Source: Hsuehochloa calcarea (Eukaryota; Streptophyta; Magnoliopsida; Poales; Poaceae). Taken from it: a DNA stretch of 64,000 nt. Made by a program: the position numbers and the translations under genes. Where the stretch lies: NCBI GenBank assembly GCA_036346395.1, contig CM070613.1, positions 21,818,818 to 21,882,817 on the forward strand, written 5' to 3'. Below, piece by piece: positions 31,111 through 43,708 of this stretch. The stretch's first letter is position 1, and each line of letters begins with the position of its first letter. The notes under the pieces were generated by a model, which did no database searches, had not been told where the DNA came from, and saw only the letters and a list, made by a program, of their open reading frames with translations.

Positions 31111-31451
31111 ATGTCTAGGGCTCACCTGTAGGCATTAGAGTGAGCACTTTTGGATATTTTGTAGGAGTAAATTGAGGTGGTACCTCACTGCAAAACTATT
31201 GTAATATGCTACTAGTTATGTTCTAGTTGCCCTCTTTTGTAATATAGAACAACATGTTTTAGCGCCATGCAATGCTTAACTAGTATGTTGAAAATTCATG
31301 TGTATTGCCCCTAAATCTTAAAATATGCATGCTATCAGCTTATATTAAGTTAAATTAGGTTGAGATGACAAAACTTGTTGACCTACTTAACTTCTGTTTA
31401 TTCTCTCTCCTCCTGCAGATATTTGTTTACTCTGTCTTTTGCATTATCAGG

Positions 31452-33276
31452 ATGCCGATAACGCGTTCTGTTCACCAGCTTATGGCAACAGGAGCCACTT
31501 CGGATCAAAACAACCAGGGGCGAGACTCCTATGCCTTCGTAACCCAACCCAGTGAATCCTCTATGATCGACACCAGCTAAGCAATCTCAGCCTACCGTCC
31601 CCGAAGAACCAGAGGTTCTGCCATCGCCACCCATCATGGCGCAAGTGCTCACCATGATCAAGCAAGGACGGCAGACCAACACTCTTTTGCTCCAACAGTT
31701 GGTGCAGAACACCGCTGCCTTCGGCACTGCTGTTTGAGAAAATGGAGCAGCCATCAACCAGTCATCGTCCAGGATGGGCGAGTTCATGCGAACTTGGCCA
31801 CCCACCTTTACATTAGCTGCCGACCCTCTCCACGCAGATGATTGGCTCCGCACAGTAGAAAGCAAGTTGTTCATTGCCCAATGAAAGGATGAAGAAAAAG
31901 TTCTCTACACATCTTATCAGTTGCAAGGAGCAGCAGCAGCATGGTGGGAGAATCATCAGGTCTTCATTCCCGAAAGCCAGACCATCTCATGGGCGGCCTT
32001 CAAAGAAGCTTTCCGCAATACCCTTATCCCTTCAGCACTTATGGATATCAAGAGGCATGAATTATATGATCTCTGGCAAGGGAACTCATTAGTGACAGAG
32101 TTCCTGCACCGTTTCAACTATATTGCGTGCTATGCTGCGTCCGAGATACCAAATGAAGCGAGAAAGATCACCTTATTCAGGGAGCGCCTGAATGATGAGA
32201 AAAAGTGGTTGCTCACTGCACACGATATCCCCAACTTCTAGACCTTGATTAATAAGGTGATCCAAGTTGAAGATAGCACCCGAACAGTGGTGGAGAGCGT
32301 AAGCGCAATTGGCGCGCACAAAAATCAGCAAGCAATGGTCCACCGAGACCTCGTATCTGGCAGCCATCAAATGCTCGCCCTTCAGCACCACCACCTCCGA
32401 GGTTCCAAGCACCACCTCCCCGCCCTCAACCTGCAACGGGTTCAGCAATATAACCATGGAGATCAGCCGTTTGGTACTCAAAACCGGGCAGCAGACGTCG
32501 TGTGCTTCAATTGCAATGAGCGCAGGCATTATGCCAACAAGTGCCCAAAGAAGAATTTTCCGGTGCCTCAACCTCAATCATTTGGAGTCCAGCAGTGATC
32601 CCAGGGCCCTGCTTAAGGCCCAAGAGGGCAGCAAGCACCCAAGCCGGTGCAAGTCTTCGGACGCGGTCGTCTGAACCACACAACTGCTGAGGAGACTGAC
32701 GCATCGCCTAATGTGGTGACATGTACTATTATCATACATTCTGTACCTACATTAGCATTATTTGATTCAGGAGAAACTCATTCCTTTGTCTCTAAGAAGT
32801 GTACGATGCATCAACAACTAGAAACTCCATTGCTAGATAGCGTCCTGCTAATTCATTCACCTAGGTCTATCCTAAGGACACAACTCGGATGTTCTGAAGT
32901 TCATATAGAGATAAATGGGGTAAATTTCAGAGCCATCTCATTGTAATAGAAACCCCTGGGTTAGATACAATCCTTGGGATGGATTGGTTATCCAAGCACC
33001 AAAGAGTGATCGATTGTGCGAATAGAGCAGTTTCTCTAGTTAACCCTAACGACAAGTGAGTCGTATTTACCTCCACATATGCCACTCCATCGCAATAGGC
33101 TAATCACAATTCTAGAGCTTAGTAAAGTGCCCGTGGTATGTGAATATCCCGATGTGTTTCGGATAAGCTGTCGGGAAAGCTGCCTAATCGAGACATGGAA
33201 TTTGTTATCGATTTGTTACCTAGGACAACACCTATATCCAAGCGATTCTATTCATTATCGAATGGCATACGATGAG
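31452..33276 (+). pseudogene. G1 gag and protease, degenerate
   Basis: Starts MPITRSVHQLM. Stops occur at 31578, 31736 and 31882. The gag core reads LQGAAAAWWENHQVF and WAAFKEAFRNTLIPSALMDIK. The zinc knuckle is complete (CFNCNERRHYANKC, about 32502-32543). The protease has LALFDSGETHSFVS and, in another frame, LDTILGMDWLSKHQ. The RT N-terminal linker (VPVVCEYPDVF) begins near 33127. The frame is cut at 33276-33280 by a foreign LTR fragment. Confidence 0.85.
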
Positions 33277-33279
33277 TTG

Positions 33280-36200
33280 GATGGCCATAAACAAAAGAGC
33301 CAAATTGAAGAAGCAACTCTTAAAAGTGAGGCCCTTGGGGCTCACCTTCTTCCCCGCAAACAAAAGCAATGACAAAAGCGGTGAGTACTTATACGTTGTG
33401 TCGGGTCATTGTAAAGCCTCGGTCAACTACCCGTGTGAGTAAAGCCTTGGACAACTACAATGCCCCTCGAGGTGGAGAGCCTACAGAATCTCCACCACCA
33501 CACACCCAACACAAGAACACATATCCTTTTCACACAACACACACAACCCCTCCTGCGACTCGGAGATAACACACGTCAAAGTACTAAGTCAAGAGAGGTC
33601 CCATATCCCTCTCGCGTGGTTAGCACGCATAAGCGCTTGGCTTAGTGACACAAGTAACTCGGTCCTTGACGACCTAGGCACCATTCCATTCACACCAACA
33701 GATCACACCAATCATACCATTGTGCCCCAGTCTAAAACAAATTTTATTTTCAGTTTTGACTTTACAAAGTAACAAAGCACAAGTGCTGGACATAATGGAA
33801 TAATAAATATATATGTGATCAAGATCATCGACTAAAATCGATGATCGCCCATTGCTACCGAAACTAAGCATTTCTAAGCAATTTCAATTCGAAATCTACT
33901 AAGTGGCAAGAGTCCATCCATCGAACTCAAATCACAGCAAATAACCTAGGCTCATGGTAGTAGAGGATAAACAATTCCTACAGATTATGCAACTATAGGA
34001 TACTAACCATAATTTAACAACAAAGTAGCAATGCATACATACAAGTTGAAATCAATATATTAGACTTAAAAAATAATGGGAAATTTATGATCAAACTGCT
34101 TGCCTGCTTGTTGTGGGTCAAGATGTGGCTGAGGATCAACAATGTTGTCAACGTGCTCTTCGGACCCTAACGAAAAAGCGAAAAACAACCGATAAGAACG
34201 AAGAAAACGCAAAGACCCAAAAGTAAACTTTCTCCAAAAATTCTGAAAATTTAACAGTAGCAAGATCCTGATTTATAATTAATTTAGCAACAAGAACCAA
34301 TTTATTTGGATTCTCAATGCAAAAGATATGGCCAAAACAATTTTGCTCAGCTTTTATAAATCAAAAATGCTACTATTCATTATGAAAAATTTCTGGAGCT
34401 ATACTGGGGTTGGAGACATTTTTAGATTAAAGTTTAGTTAAAAAAATAACCAACAAAATTTGAATCAACCGAAAAGGATTTGAAATGAATTAGTTATGCA
34501 TTTTACAAGTTATCACATTTTTCAGTTGATAAATAAATCCTTTCGGGAAAATCAGAAATTAGAAATGACGTGGCCGAATCTGGGACGTCGACCTTGGATC
34601 CAACGGCCCAAGCCCAGTATTGTTGGCAGCGTGCAAAAATGAACTCTGATGGATTAACCGTTGGATTTGGATCCAACGGTCCACGAGCACTTTGGTAGGA
34701 GCGAGCGGGTGATCCGGGACACTGGTCGTCAGCCGTTGGATCTGGATCCAACGGTTCACATTGATTCGAGCGTGCGGGCTGATCCGAACGCGCCCACGCA
34801 CTCGAGCCGTTGATTTGGGATCCAACGGCCCACGAGCACTCACGAAGACAAGCGCCGCAGCGGTCCGGCGCTTCATCGGACGACGACCGTCGATCTTTGA
34901 TCTAACGGCTAAGATCGCTCGACAACGAACACCCGGTGGTTTTCATCCGACAACGCAAACCGAGAAGGTCACCGCGGTTTGCCGCGATTCGAGCCAAGTC
35001 GTAGCAAACAAAGGCTACCAAAGAGCGCCCAATAACGTTGCACTTCTTGGTACCAACCATACCTCGGATGGAGGACGAGGCGGCAAGCGGCGGCGACAAA
35101 AGCGGCGCTAAGCACGAATCTGACGACAATGCGATCTCACGCGCGCGAAGGCTAACTAAAGGTTGCTAGAGCATCTAGAGGTTACCAAGATGCTCTTGAA
35201 GCGAAACAGAGGGGTTAGAGCACTCACCGACTGGAGACGATGATGGCGCGCCGAATTGGGGGAAAACCGAAATTGATCTCGCTCTCTCTGTCAAAAGCAA
35301 AATTGACAGAGGGTTAATACTCTTCGAGATGCTAAATGGCGAGGAAGCAAAGGTTTTGAAAGAAGGCCGGATCACCACTTTCAGAAGAACTTGGAGCTTC
35401 AACAATGGCGGTAGAGAGAAGACTTCACGAAGGAGCTCGCTCGATGCACTAGAAGTGATCTTTGAAGCTCAAGGGTGTTTAAAGAATGCTAAGGAAGCCT
35501 TGGAGGAGTCTTATAGGCGAAAAGCAAAGAAGAAGCAGCGGCAGGAAAATGGTGGAGCGCTGTGTTGAGGTCGGCCGAGCGGCAAAGGCGTAGTAATGTA
35601 GGGCGGCGACGACTATAGAGGCGGCGGACGGAAGCAATAAATGCTAAGAGCCGTTGGCGAAAGGAGAAGCGGCTGGGCTCGCCGGCGGTACTGCACGCCA
35701 CCGCGGTTGACTTCGGCCGATGCATGCAAGCGAGGAAGACGACGAGCGACGGCCGTCGGATCGGTCGGATTTCAATCGCTCGGCGCCAAGCGATCGAACC
35801 GAGGCGATCACCTGAGAGCGCAGACCGCACGATCGGGATCTAACGGTCGAAATTGACAGCGCCCGAGGCGACCGAGCCCGGTGCAGTTAAGTTGATCCGG
35901 TCGAACCGACGGCTCGATCCGAGGCTGAGTGCGGACAGAAACAGCGATAAAGGCTGATTTTGGATTTAATTTCTGAACTGAACTTAGGAGAATTAATTAA
36001 GATAGCAAACAAGCTTCAATAATTTTGAAATTTTAACTGGAGATTGTTTACTGGATGATTAACCTTACATAAATTTTTCAGAGATTTTCATCCACTGAAT
36101 TATTCTCCAGAAATTCCAGAATAGTGGAAAATAGGGTTTGACCAGTTTGACTTGCCTCCAAAAATTATCAAATAATCTCTAAAAATCATGAGATAATTCA

Positions 36201-36433
36201 GAGGTGTTTCCAAGCCTCCCAAGAACTCAGGGAAAAGATTTCCAAGGGTTTGGCAAAAGACCTTTGCCAAGGAGGGTTTTTGATTAGAGTCAAAAGAGAA
36301 TTTAAATTGGATTTTCCATAATTCTTTTGAAAAGAATTACCAAAAATGACCAAGGCTTCAAGATGCAAGAAAAGTTTTAATTTCTCCTGATTTTCTTACA
36401 TTTGAAACACAAATCCATTTTTGGGATGTTACA
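33280..36433 (-). repeat. Degenerate G2-family LTR inserted in the G1 RT region
   Basis: From ATGGCCATAAACAAAAGAGCC (33281) to TTGGGATGTTACA (36433) it follows the G2 LTR, in the same minus orientation. It lacks the first about 290 bp (plus-strand left end) and about 0.5 kb near 33385 (including the CTATTCGAATAG block). The right end is the intact LTR 5' terminus (TGTAACATCCCAAAAATGG in sense) and abuts RT codons. No TSD can be read because the left end is gone. A TATA-like TATAAGAC (minus) lies at about 35509-35516. Confidence 0.85.
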
Positions 36434-39160
36434 AGGAGCAGCTGGACAAGGGATTCATTCACCCTAGCACATCCCCATGGGGAAGCCCCGTCTTGTTTGT
36501 AACAAAGAAAGACAGCAGTCTACGGATGTGTGTCGACTATCATTCTCTGAACGAAGTCACCATCAAGAACAAATGTCCTCTCCCGAGGATTGATGACTTG
36601 TTCGATCAAATGAATGTCGCATGTATCTTTTCGAAGATTTACTTGAGACTCGGATATTTTCAACTCAAAGTCAGGCCAGAAGATATTCTGAAGACTGCAT
36701 TTACTACCCATTACGGTTTGTACGAGTACACCGTAATGTCTTTCAGACTGACCAATGCTCCTGCAAATTTCATTAATCTTATGAATAAGATCTTCATGGA
36801 GTATTTGCATCAATTCATGGTGGTCTTCATTGATGACATTCTTATCTACTCCAAGACTACAAAGAGCACGAACAACACTTGTGGTTGGTGCTTGACAAGC
36901 TGCGTGAGCATCAACTGTACGCCAAGTTCAGCAAGTGTGAGTTCTGGTTAAAGGAAGTAGGATTCCTAGGCCATGTTTTATCCGAAGGAAGTGTGGCCAT
37001 GGATCCTAGAAAAATACAAGATGTTCTAGCTTGGAAACAGCCCCGCACCATTCCTGAAGTCCGAAGTTTCCTCGGTCTAGCGGGATACTATCGCTAATTT
37101 ATCAAGAACTTCCCTAAGATTGCAAGACCGATGACTCAGCTTCTGAAAAAGGAGAAGAAGTTTGAATGGTCAGTAGCATGTGAAGAGAGCTTCCACGAAT
37201 TAAGGAAAAGGCTCACATCAGCCCCAGTGCATACTCTGCCTGGCATATACAAAAGCTTCGTTGTGTATTGTGATGCATCACGCCACAGCCTCAGTTGTGT
37301 GCTGATGCAAGAAGGGAAAGTAGTGGCCTATGCCTCACGTCAGCTATGGCCGCATGAAGCTAATTATCCAACCCATGATTTGGAGTTAGCAGCAGTGGTT
37401 CATGCTCTCAAGATATGGAGATATTATCTTATCGACAACCGGTGCGAGATTTACTCAGATCATAAGAGCCTGAAGTACTACTTCTTTACTCAGCTGGATC
37501 TAAACCTGAGGTAGCGAAGATGGCTTGAATTGATCAAAGACTATGACTTAGGCATTCATTATCACCCTGGTAAAGCCAATGTTGTAGCTGATACTCTCAG
37601 TCGGAAACTTCACTACATGAGTACATTGCTCGAGGAAGGTCAACCAATACTGCATGAAGAGTCTCGGAAGCTCAACTTAGAAGTGGTTGGGGAAGGCTAT
37701 GTTGCTTCCTTAGCATTGCAACCTACACTCAAATCACAGATTCAGACCGCTCAGCTTAAGGATCCGGCAATCGTTGAAATCAAGCTCAACTTACGAGATG
37801 GCGGGAAATCAGAGTTTGCCGAGAATGTGAGTGGATTAGTTATACGCGGATAGCAGCTCTGTGTTCCCAATGATCAAGATATCAGGGGGCTAATCCTTAG
37901 AGAAGCTCATGATTCTCCCCTCTCCATCCATCCCAAAAGCACCAAGATGTACCAGGATCTCTAGAAGCAGTTCTGGTGGCCTGGTATGAAGAAAGACATC
38001 ATCGCACATGTTGCTCGGTGCGACGTGTGCCGGTGTGTCAAAGCAGAACACTAGCGACCCGTGGGTTTGCTTCGACCCCTAAATATTCTTGAGTGGAAAT
38101 ATGATGAAATCAACATGGATTTCATAACAGGGTTGCCGAAGATCCGAAATGGGCACCATTCCATATGGGTTATAGTTGATCGCCTAACCAAGGTGGCTCA
38201 CTTTATTCCAGTTGAAACCACCTATAATGGATCCAAGCTAGCAGAACTTTATATGGATAATATCATCCGTCTGCATGGCGTGCCAAAGATCATAACCTCT
38301 GACCAAGGACCTTAGTTTACTTCCCGATTCTGGGATAGTGTACATGAACTGTTGGGAACGAAGCTATTCTTCAGCATGACGTTCCATCCGCAAATAGGAG
38401 TTCAGACAGAAAGGACTAATCAAATTCTGGAAGACATGTTAAGAGCATGTGTGCTGTCCTACAGCACGAATTGGGAGAAATGCTTAGTGTTTGCTGAGTT
38501 TTGTTACAACAACAGCTTCCGGTCCTAGCCTTCAGATGTCCCCGTTTGAAGCACTATATGGGAGAAAGTGCAGAACACCATTGTTCTGGTCTGATGTTGT
38601 ACAACGACAATTCTTTGGACCAGTTGTCATCCAAGGAGCTCAAGAGCAGGTGGATGCGATAAAGAAAAGCTTAAAGGAAGAACAGTCGCGACAAAAGAGT
38701 TATGCCGACTACCATCGCTGTGAACTAAGTTTTGAAGTAAATAATTTTGTTTATCTCAAAGTCTCACCACTACGCGGTATCCACCGTTTCCAAGTCCATG
38801 GGAAACTGGCACCTTGGTATATCAATCCATACCGCATTCTAGCAAGGAAAGGCGAGGTAGCCTATCAGTTAGAGTTACCGCCTCAACTTTGGACGTGCAT
38901 GACGTCTTCCACAAATATCAGCTCAAGAAATATCTTTGAACTCCTATCGAATTCACTCAGTTGGAAAACCTTGATCTCTAACTGAATCTATCTAATCGTG
39001 AGCACCCAATCGAGTTATGGAAGAAGCCACACGTCATACACATAATTGTGCAATCAACATGCTGAGAATCTCGGGGAGCAACAATAATGAAGACGAAGCT
39101 ACCTGGGAATGAGAAGATCGTCTTAGAGCCGAATTCCCAAACTTCTTCACCAATTCCTCT
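36434..39160 (+). pseudogene. G1 pol: RT, RNase H, integrase and a chromodomain-like tail, degenerate
   Basis: RT resumes at KEQLDKGFIHPSTSPWG and contains VDYHSLNEV, LTNAPANFINLMN and the catalytic VFIDDILIYSK (about 36822-36852), then shifts frame. RNase H reads VVYCDASRHSLSCVLMQEGK and YSDHKSLKY. Integrase shows MDFITGLP, IITSDQGP and a damaged HPQ..TERTNQILEDML. The last readable piece before the LTR (AEFPNFFTNSS) is the end of a chromodomain-type tail. Stops at 37096, 37512-37514, 37851-37853, 38052-38054 and 38313-38315 plus frameshifts prevent expression; several stops replace glutamine. Confidence 0.87.
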
Positions 39161-39185
39161 TAATCTCGAGGATGAGATTCTTTGT

Positions 39186-39198
39186 AAGGGGGTAGGTC
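39186..39198 (+). other. G1 polypurine tract
   Basis: AAGGGGGTAGGTC directly precedes the 3' LTR start at 39199. It follows the NLEDEILCKG tail common in this gypsy group. Confidence 0.7.
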
Positions 39199-40892
39199 TG
39201 TAACATCCAAAAATCATAATTCTGGGATTATGTAATATAAATGCAATAGTGAAAATACTTTGACCATCTGCATATGAAATATACCATGTTGATTTAGTTT
39301 TTTGAATTTAAAAGTAAAACATGAACTAAAAACAAATAGCTACTAAAAAGGAAATAGATAAAATAAAATAAAAATATGAGAGGAGATAATTATTTCGGGC
39401 ATATTATCTTAGAAATGATTCACAAAAGAATTTATATGAAATCTATTTAGAAAAATATTTATAAAAGAGCAAAATAGAAACTTGTATGAATTTTGTAGCA
39501 ATTTGAAGAAAGCATTAACCTTTGAACATTTTACAGGAGAAAATACATTAGGTCAGAAGCCTACACAAAAAATTTCATTAATTATGGCCATCATATGATG
39601 AGTAAATAAAATTGGTAAAAAAATCAGCCAAAAATCACAAAAATCCTAAACCTATCTATTCTCCCTCTCTCTGACATGTGGGCCCCGCCCACAGGGTTCT
39701 TCATCCACCTCGCAGCGGTGAGCACCAGCGCATGGCCATGAGAGTGTCACCACTCGCCCATGGTTTTCCCTCACCACCCCCGATTTTGGACTCCAACCAC
39801 AGCCATTATCTCCGCGTCACCTCGCCCGTGAACCTCGAGCCCATCCCCTGCCCGAGCCGCGCCTGCCCTGCCTTGCCCGCAGTCACCTCGGCATCTCCTC
39901 ACCAATATCCACACCTCCTCCTATATAAAGGCCACCCGAGCTGAGTCTCATGTTTTCCAACTCAGTGCGCACCATGTCCTCCTTCCTCTTCCACTCAATC
40001 GAGCTCTAGAGCTCAGATAACACAACCCTAGTTTCGGTCATGCGCCGCCACCTTCGTCCTGACATCGTGAAGGGTTTGGTTTCAATCCTCTCACGTCATT
40101 TTGTGTTCTTGAACACCGTGATGCCTTTCCCTCATACAATTTCATCTTTGAATCACAAGGCCTCCCGAATTGCCTCTTCTTCCTCATCTCCAGCCAGAAC
40201 AACTGCCTCAAGCCTTGCCGGAGATCCTCTGCCCCTCAACCTGATTCCATTCACCGAAGCATCGCGTGGACCTTCTGGAGATTCTCCGATCATTGGACTT
40301 CGATCTCCATCACCCAGGCTTCGTCTCCACGTGCGACTAACCTCGCCGCCTCGGCTCACCATCGATAACTTGACTCCGACCACCTCAGCTCCTCTACCCG
40401 CTTCTGTGTACTCCTGGTAGATTGTAGATGCTAATGTGTGCACTCATTAGCCAAGAGCATTGCTCATTCGCGTTGTGACCCATTTTCATAGAGGCTCCGT
40501 CGCTCAACGCTAGCGCGTTAGGCCTTCTCTGGCCTCGCCGTTGGTGCCGACGGGTGCACAATAACATGGAGATCCCATTTTGGGCACTCTTGCCGGACGA
40601 CACTGTAGCTCATCATCATTGCATCTAAGCACCATCATCATTGCTAATTTGTAGTTAAACAATTAATTAATATCTAATGAGTCACTGACGTGTTGGACCG
40701 AGCTAATAAATTAAAACGAATCGTTATTCTCTAATGAGTCTATGACATGTGAGTCCCACGGCTTAAGTGAACAGTGAACCTTTGGATATCATGAGGATAT
40801 GTGCACGATCTTAGAATGATGAGTCAATTGGCAATGGCTTTGTTGGTTTGCAAAATCTCGCGTTTTCGGTTTTGCTTCAGGTCTGTCAGACC

Positions 40893-41050
40893 ACAGGCGG
40901 TCTGACCGGTGGCAGGGGTGGTCAGACCGCCCGTGGAAGAGGTCCGACCGGCCGTGTGCTCCGGTCCCACCGGTATTGCATAAAAGTGGATTTTGGAGCT
41001 GATCCAAAAATAGGATGTGTAGGCCGTGTGGGGCGGTCAGACCGCCGATC
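40893..41050. repeat. CGGTCNGACCG palindromes in the solo LTR (first cluster)
   Basis: Copies and half-decayed copies of GGCGGTCTGACCGG, GGTGGTCAGACCGCC, GAGGTCCGACCGG and GGGCGGTCAGACCGCC. A second cluster lies at 42140-42262. Confidence 0.85.
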
Positions 41051-41557
41051 ACTTGAAGGTGAGCCTTCTTGGCATTGATGTGTTTTGATTGAGGTTATTG
41101 TATGGATGTCAATGCTTTATTGTTGCATATTGCATTGTGGAACTGACGTGGGTCAAGTTGTAAAGAACTTGTTCCCGGAGACGATTTGTTTGTCTATTGC
41201 TGTGCAGGTGGCTTGCAGGTCAACGACGTCAACGGTGAGGTAGATCGAGACTACGCTTGGAGAGCTGAGGTCCAGAACGATCATGGATGTCGGGTGAGGT
41301 CGTGTGACTCAAGCATGGTGAAGAATGGGCAAGATGGATCGAACGGGTAGTTCGGTGCAGCTGGTTGGATCAGGCGGTGCGGAAGTCGGCGCAAGTCTCT
41401 GGGAGGTTCCGATGGGATTCGGACGGGAGAGATTTGGCGACATGATGAGAGCCGCTGATCAACCTACACGTGGTGAAGCAGGCGATTGCTTCAACAGATG
41501 TGTGTGAGTGGGTCCCATGTGTGTGTGGGTCCCAAATGTGAAACCCTAGGCCTCTCC

Positions 41558-41566
41558 TATAAATAG
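41558..41566 (+). promoter_or_regulatory. TATA box of the solo LTR
   Basis: CTCCTATAAATAGAAAGG is a canonical TATA box in a GC-rich setting in LTR sense. An active promoter could drive sequence to the right, toward G3. Confidence 0.7.
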
Positions 41567-42600
41567 AAAGGGGGGAGAGGAAAAACCCCTTTGAAGCACT
41601 TGGAGCCCTCATTTGGAAAGCCCCTTGTTAGGGTTAGGGTTTGAGAAGAGAGGAGAGGCTTGGAGAGATTGTGTGTGTGCTCTTTGTTGAGCTCTTGTCC
41701 TCCTTGAGGGAGTGGCTTTGTAAGCATCTTGTGAGATCAATCAATCTTGTGATGCTTGCTTGAGAGATCAATTGTCTCCTTTGTGTTCTTCTCTCTTTTG
41801 ATGAATTTGATGCTTCCTTGATTCAAGTGTTTAAGCTTGGTCTCTTGACCTATTTTATCTTGCTCTGATGTGTGGGAATACTCCTAGAATCGTCTAGACC
41901 ATCAACCCCCACAAGCAAGTCTTGAATCAAGATTTTTATATTTCTAGGGTTTGTGCACTCCTTTGGTTAAATAGTCAGAGATCATTTCTGTGAAGTGGAT
42001 CTGAAGGATCGTCGCTAGAAATAGGTCTCTAATATCCTTAGGGAGGTGTGCTCCAAATTTGGTCAAGTTTCATTGGTTGAATCAAAAGTTGGACCAAATT
42101 TCGTTTTGGATTTGGGCTTGGCATTTCGGTTCTGGACTAAATCGGTCGGACCGATTTTTATCACGGTGGTCGATCGCAAAGACATTGATCACTTCGTTGA
42201 CGGCCGGTCGAACCGATTTAAATCGGTCGGACCGCCCTTTGGCTGCCGGTCAGACCGCCCGTGTCCAGAACAGCTCAGTGAGTTTAATTCTCCACATTTG
42301 TGTCTTGTGGTTAAGGGGGTTATCGAATTCAGCACAAGGCTTCCTCTGTGTGCTTACTGATCTTCTTAGCTTTCATAGCTAAAGGAGTAAAGTTCGTGTT
42401 GAATTTGATTAAGGCGAGAAATTTGAGAAAGCGTCTATTCACCCCCCACCTAGTCGCCTTTACGGTCCTACAGAACCCACCACATGAACCTGTGCGCTGA
42501 GCTCGTAGACCTTCGGTCTACGCACTGTGCTCATGGACCGAGCCACTGACAGTGGAGCCCACCTATCAGTGTAAATGAAAATCGTAAGAAAAATAGAAAA

Positions 42601-42750
42601 TACGCTTTTAGTTTTGAGGAGAATACGCTTTCCAAATCTGGAAAGCGTAAACCTCAATGAAACCTGAGCAAAATATGCTTTCCTCACTGGAAAGCATAGA
42701 CCTTGTCGAACAGATGTGATAATACGCTTTCTCCGATAGAAAACGTATTT
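42601..42750. repeat. Series of three hairpins in G1 3' LTR
   Basis: ACGCTTTCCA-AATC-TGGAAAGCGT (42625-42648), TATGCTTTCC-TCACT-GGAAAGCATA (42674-42698) and AATACGCTTTCT/AGAAAACGTATT (42721-42749, one mismatch). Arms differ between hairpins and from the 5' LTR but remain complementary. Confidence 0.87.
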
Positions 42751-43652
42751 CTCATTTAATTTGGATTTTTCAAAACCAAGCCTATTCAAACCTTAATAAC
42801 TTTTGCTAAAAAAACTCTAAATTGTATTAAATTTGTCTCTAAATTCATCTAAAATCATAATGTACCATAATATGTGAAAATATTTATTTTTTTGTTACTT
42901 TTGATTTTATTGGTCTTATTTAATTCGTTTACACTCATTTTGAATTAGACGACGATTGCTCGATTATTATTGCGATGACCAACAAATCATATTTCCATAA
43001 TATCAAGAGCAAGGCAAGCACCCCCTTTGATCATGTTGATCCCAATATTTAAATTATTGTATTTTTTTGTAAATCCTATTATGCATGAGTGTACGTTGTG
43101 TATGAAAAATGCTATTGGGAAAATGGTAGTTGTAATACTAATTGTTGCATTTATCCTTTTGTAATATTGATCCTCTACTATTTTACCATTAGAATATGGG
43201 TTAGAAATTACGTAATGTCAATTGGGAATTTTGAGTGTGATTTTCGCACAAATGCAACCGGAGTGATAGATTTTCTGAAAATTGATAAAAAGGACAATAT
43301 GATAATTTGAGAATTTGGGAATATTTTGAAAATATACAGAGAGGGTATCTTTGATATTTGATATGAAAATGAAATGAAAATCTTAGTTTTGGACGCAGGC
43401 GAGTTATATTTTATTATGAAAAAGTGAGGATTTTGACTCACTAGTAGATAGGGTGGAGTTCTCGCCCGTAGTCGATTAAGGACTGAAGCCAGCAAATTTG
43501 GGGCTAAGACCCAATCATACAACCGTATGTGCTAGGATGGCATAGCCGTAGCTAACTAAGTTGTAAAATCATAACCTTACATGTTTAGCAGGCAAGATGT
43601 AGTGCGAGCAATTTCTATTGCCGTCACAACTGCGAATGGCTCACTTCGACGG

Positions 43653-43708
43653 GTGTCATAGCAAGAAAAGGCTAGACAGTGGGCACGGAATACCCTTTGC
43701 CTTGGGGG
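43653..43708. other. 56-bp junction of unknown origin
   Basis: It lies between the broken G1 LTR and the G3 LTR start. It matches neither LTR and is probably a remnant of the DNA G3 inserted into. Confidence 0.4.

Larger units (their letters stand above)
40781..42472 (+). mobile_element. Sirevirus-type solo LTR (1692 bp) with TSD gaacc
   Basis: It is flanked by gaacc at 40776-40780 and 42473-42477. The right end (TCACCCCCCACCTAGTCGCC, then ACGGTCCTACA) is the same type as the S1 LTR end. The left end reads TTTGGATATC, so the expected TG is TT here, probably a mutation. It carries the CGGTCNGACCG palindromes (40890-41050 and 42140-42262). A single LTR with TSD indicates LTR-LTR recombination. 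Confidence 0.85.
25908..43652 (+). mobile_element. G1: old, broken RIRE3/RIRE8-like Ty3/gypsy element
   Basis: The order is 5' LTR (25908-29703), PBS, orf0 remnant (30361-31110), gag and protease (31452-33276), foreign LTR fragment (33280-36433), RT to integrase (36434 onward), PPT-like tract, and 3' LTR (39199 onward) that is interrupted by a solo LTR and cut off at about 43652. The gag-protease-RT-RNase H-integrase order shows Ty3/gypsy; the long LTRs and a gene upstream of gag match what is known of RIRE3 and RIRE8 of rice. Every ORF carries stops or frameshifts. Confidence 0.88.
39199..43652 (+). repeat. G1 3' LTR, interrupted and truncated
   Basis: LTR sequence runs 39199-40780 and 42478-43652, with a solo LTR and its TSD between. 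Compared with the 5' LTR it stops matching after GCTCACTTCGACGGG (43652), so roughly the last 1.2 kb is missing. Many substitutions and indels against the 5' LTR show an old insertion. Confidence 0.85.
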
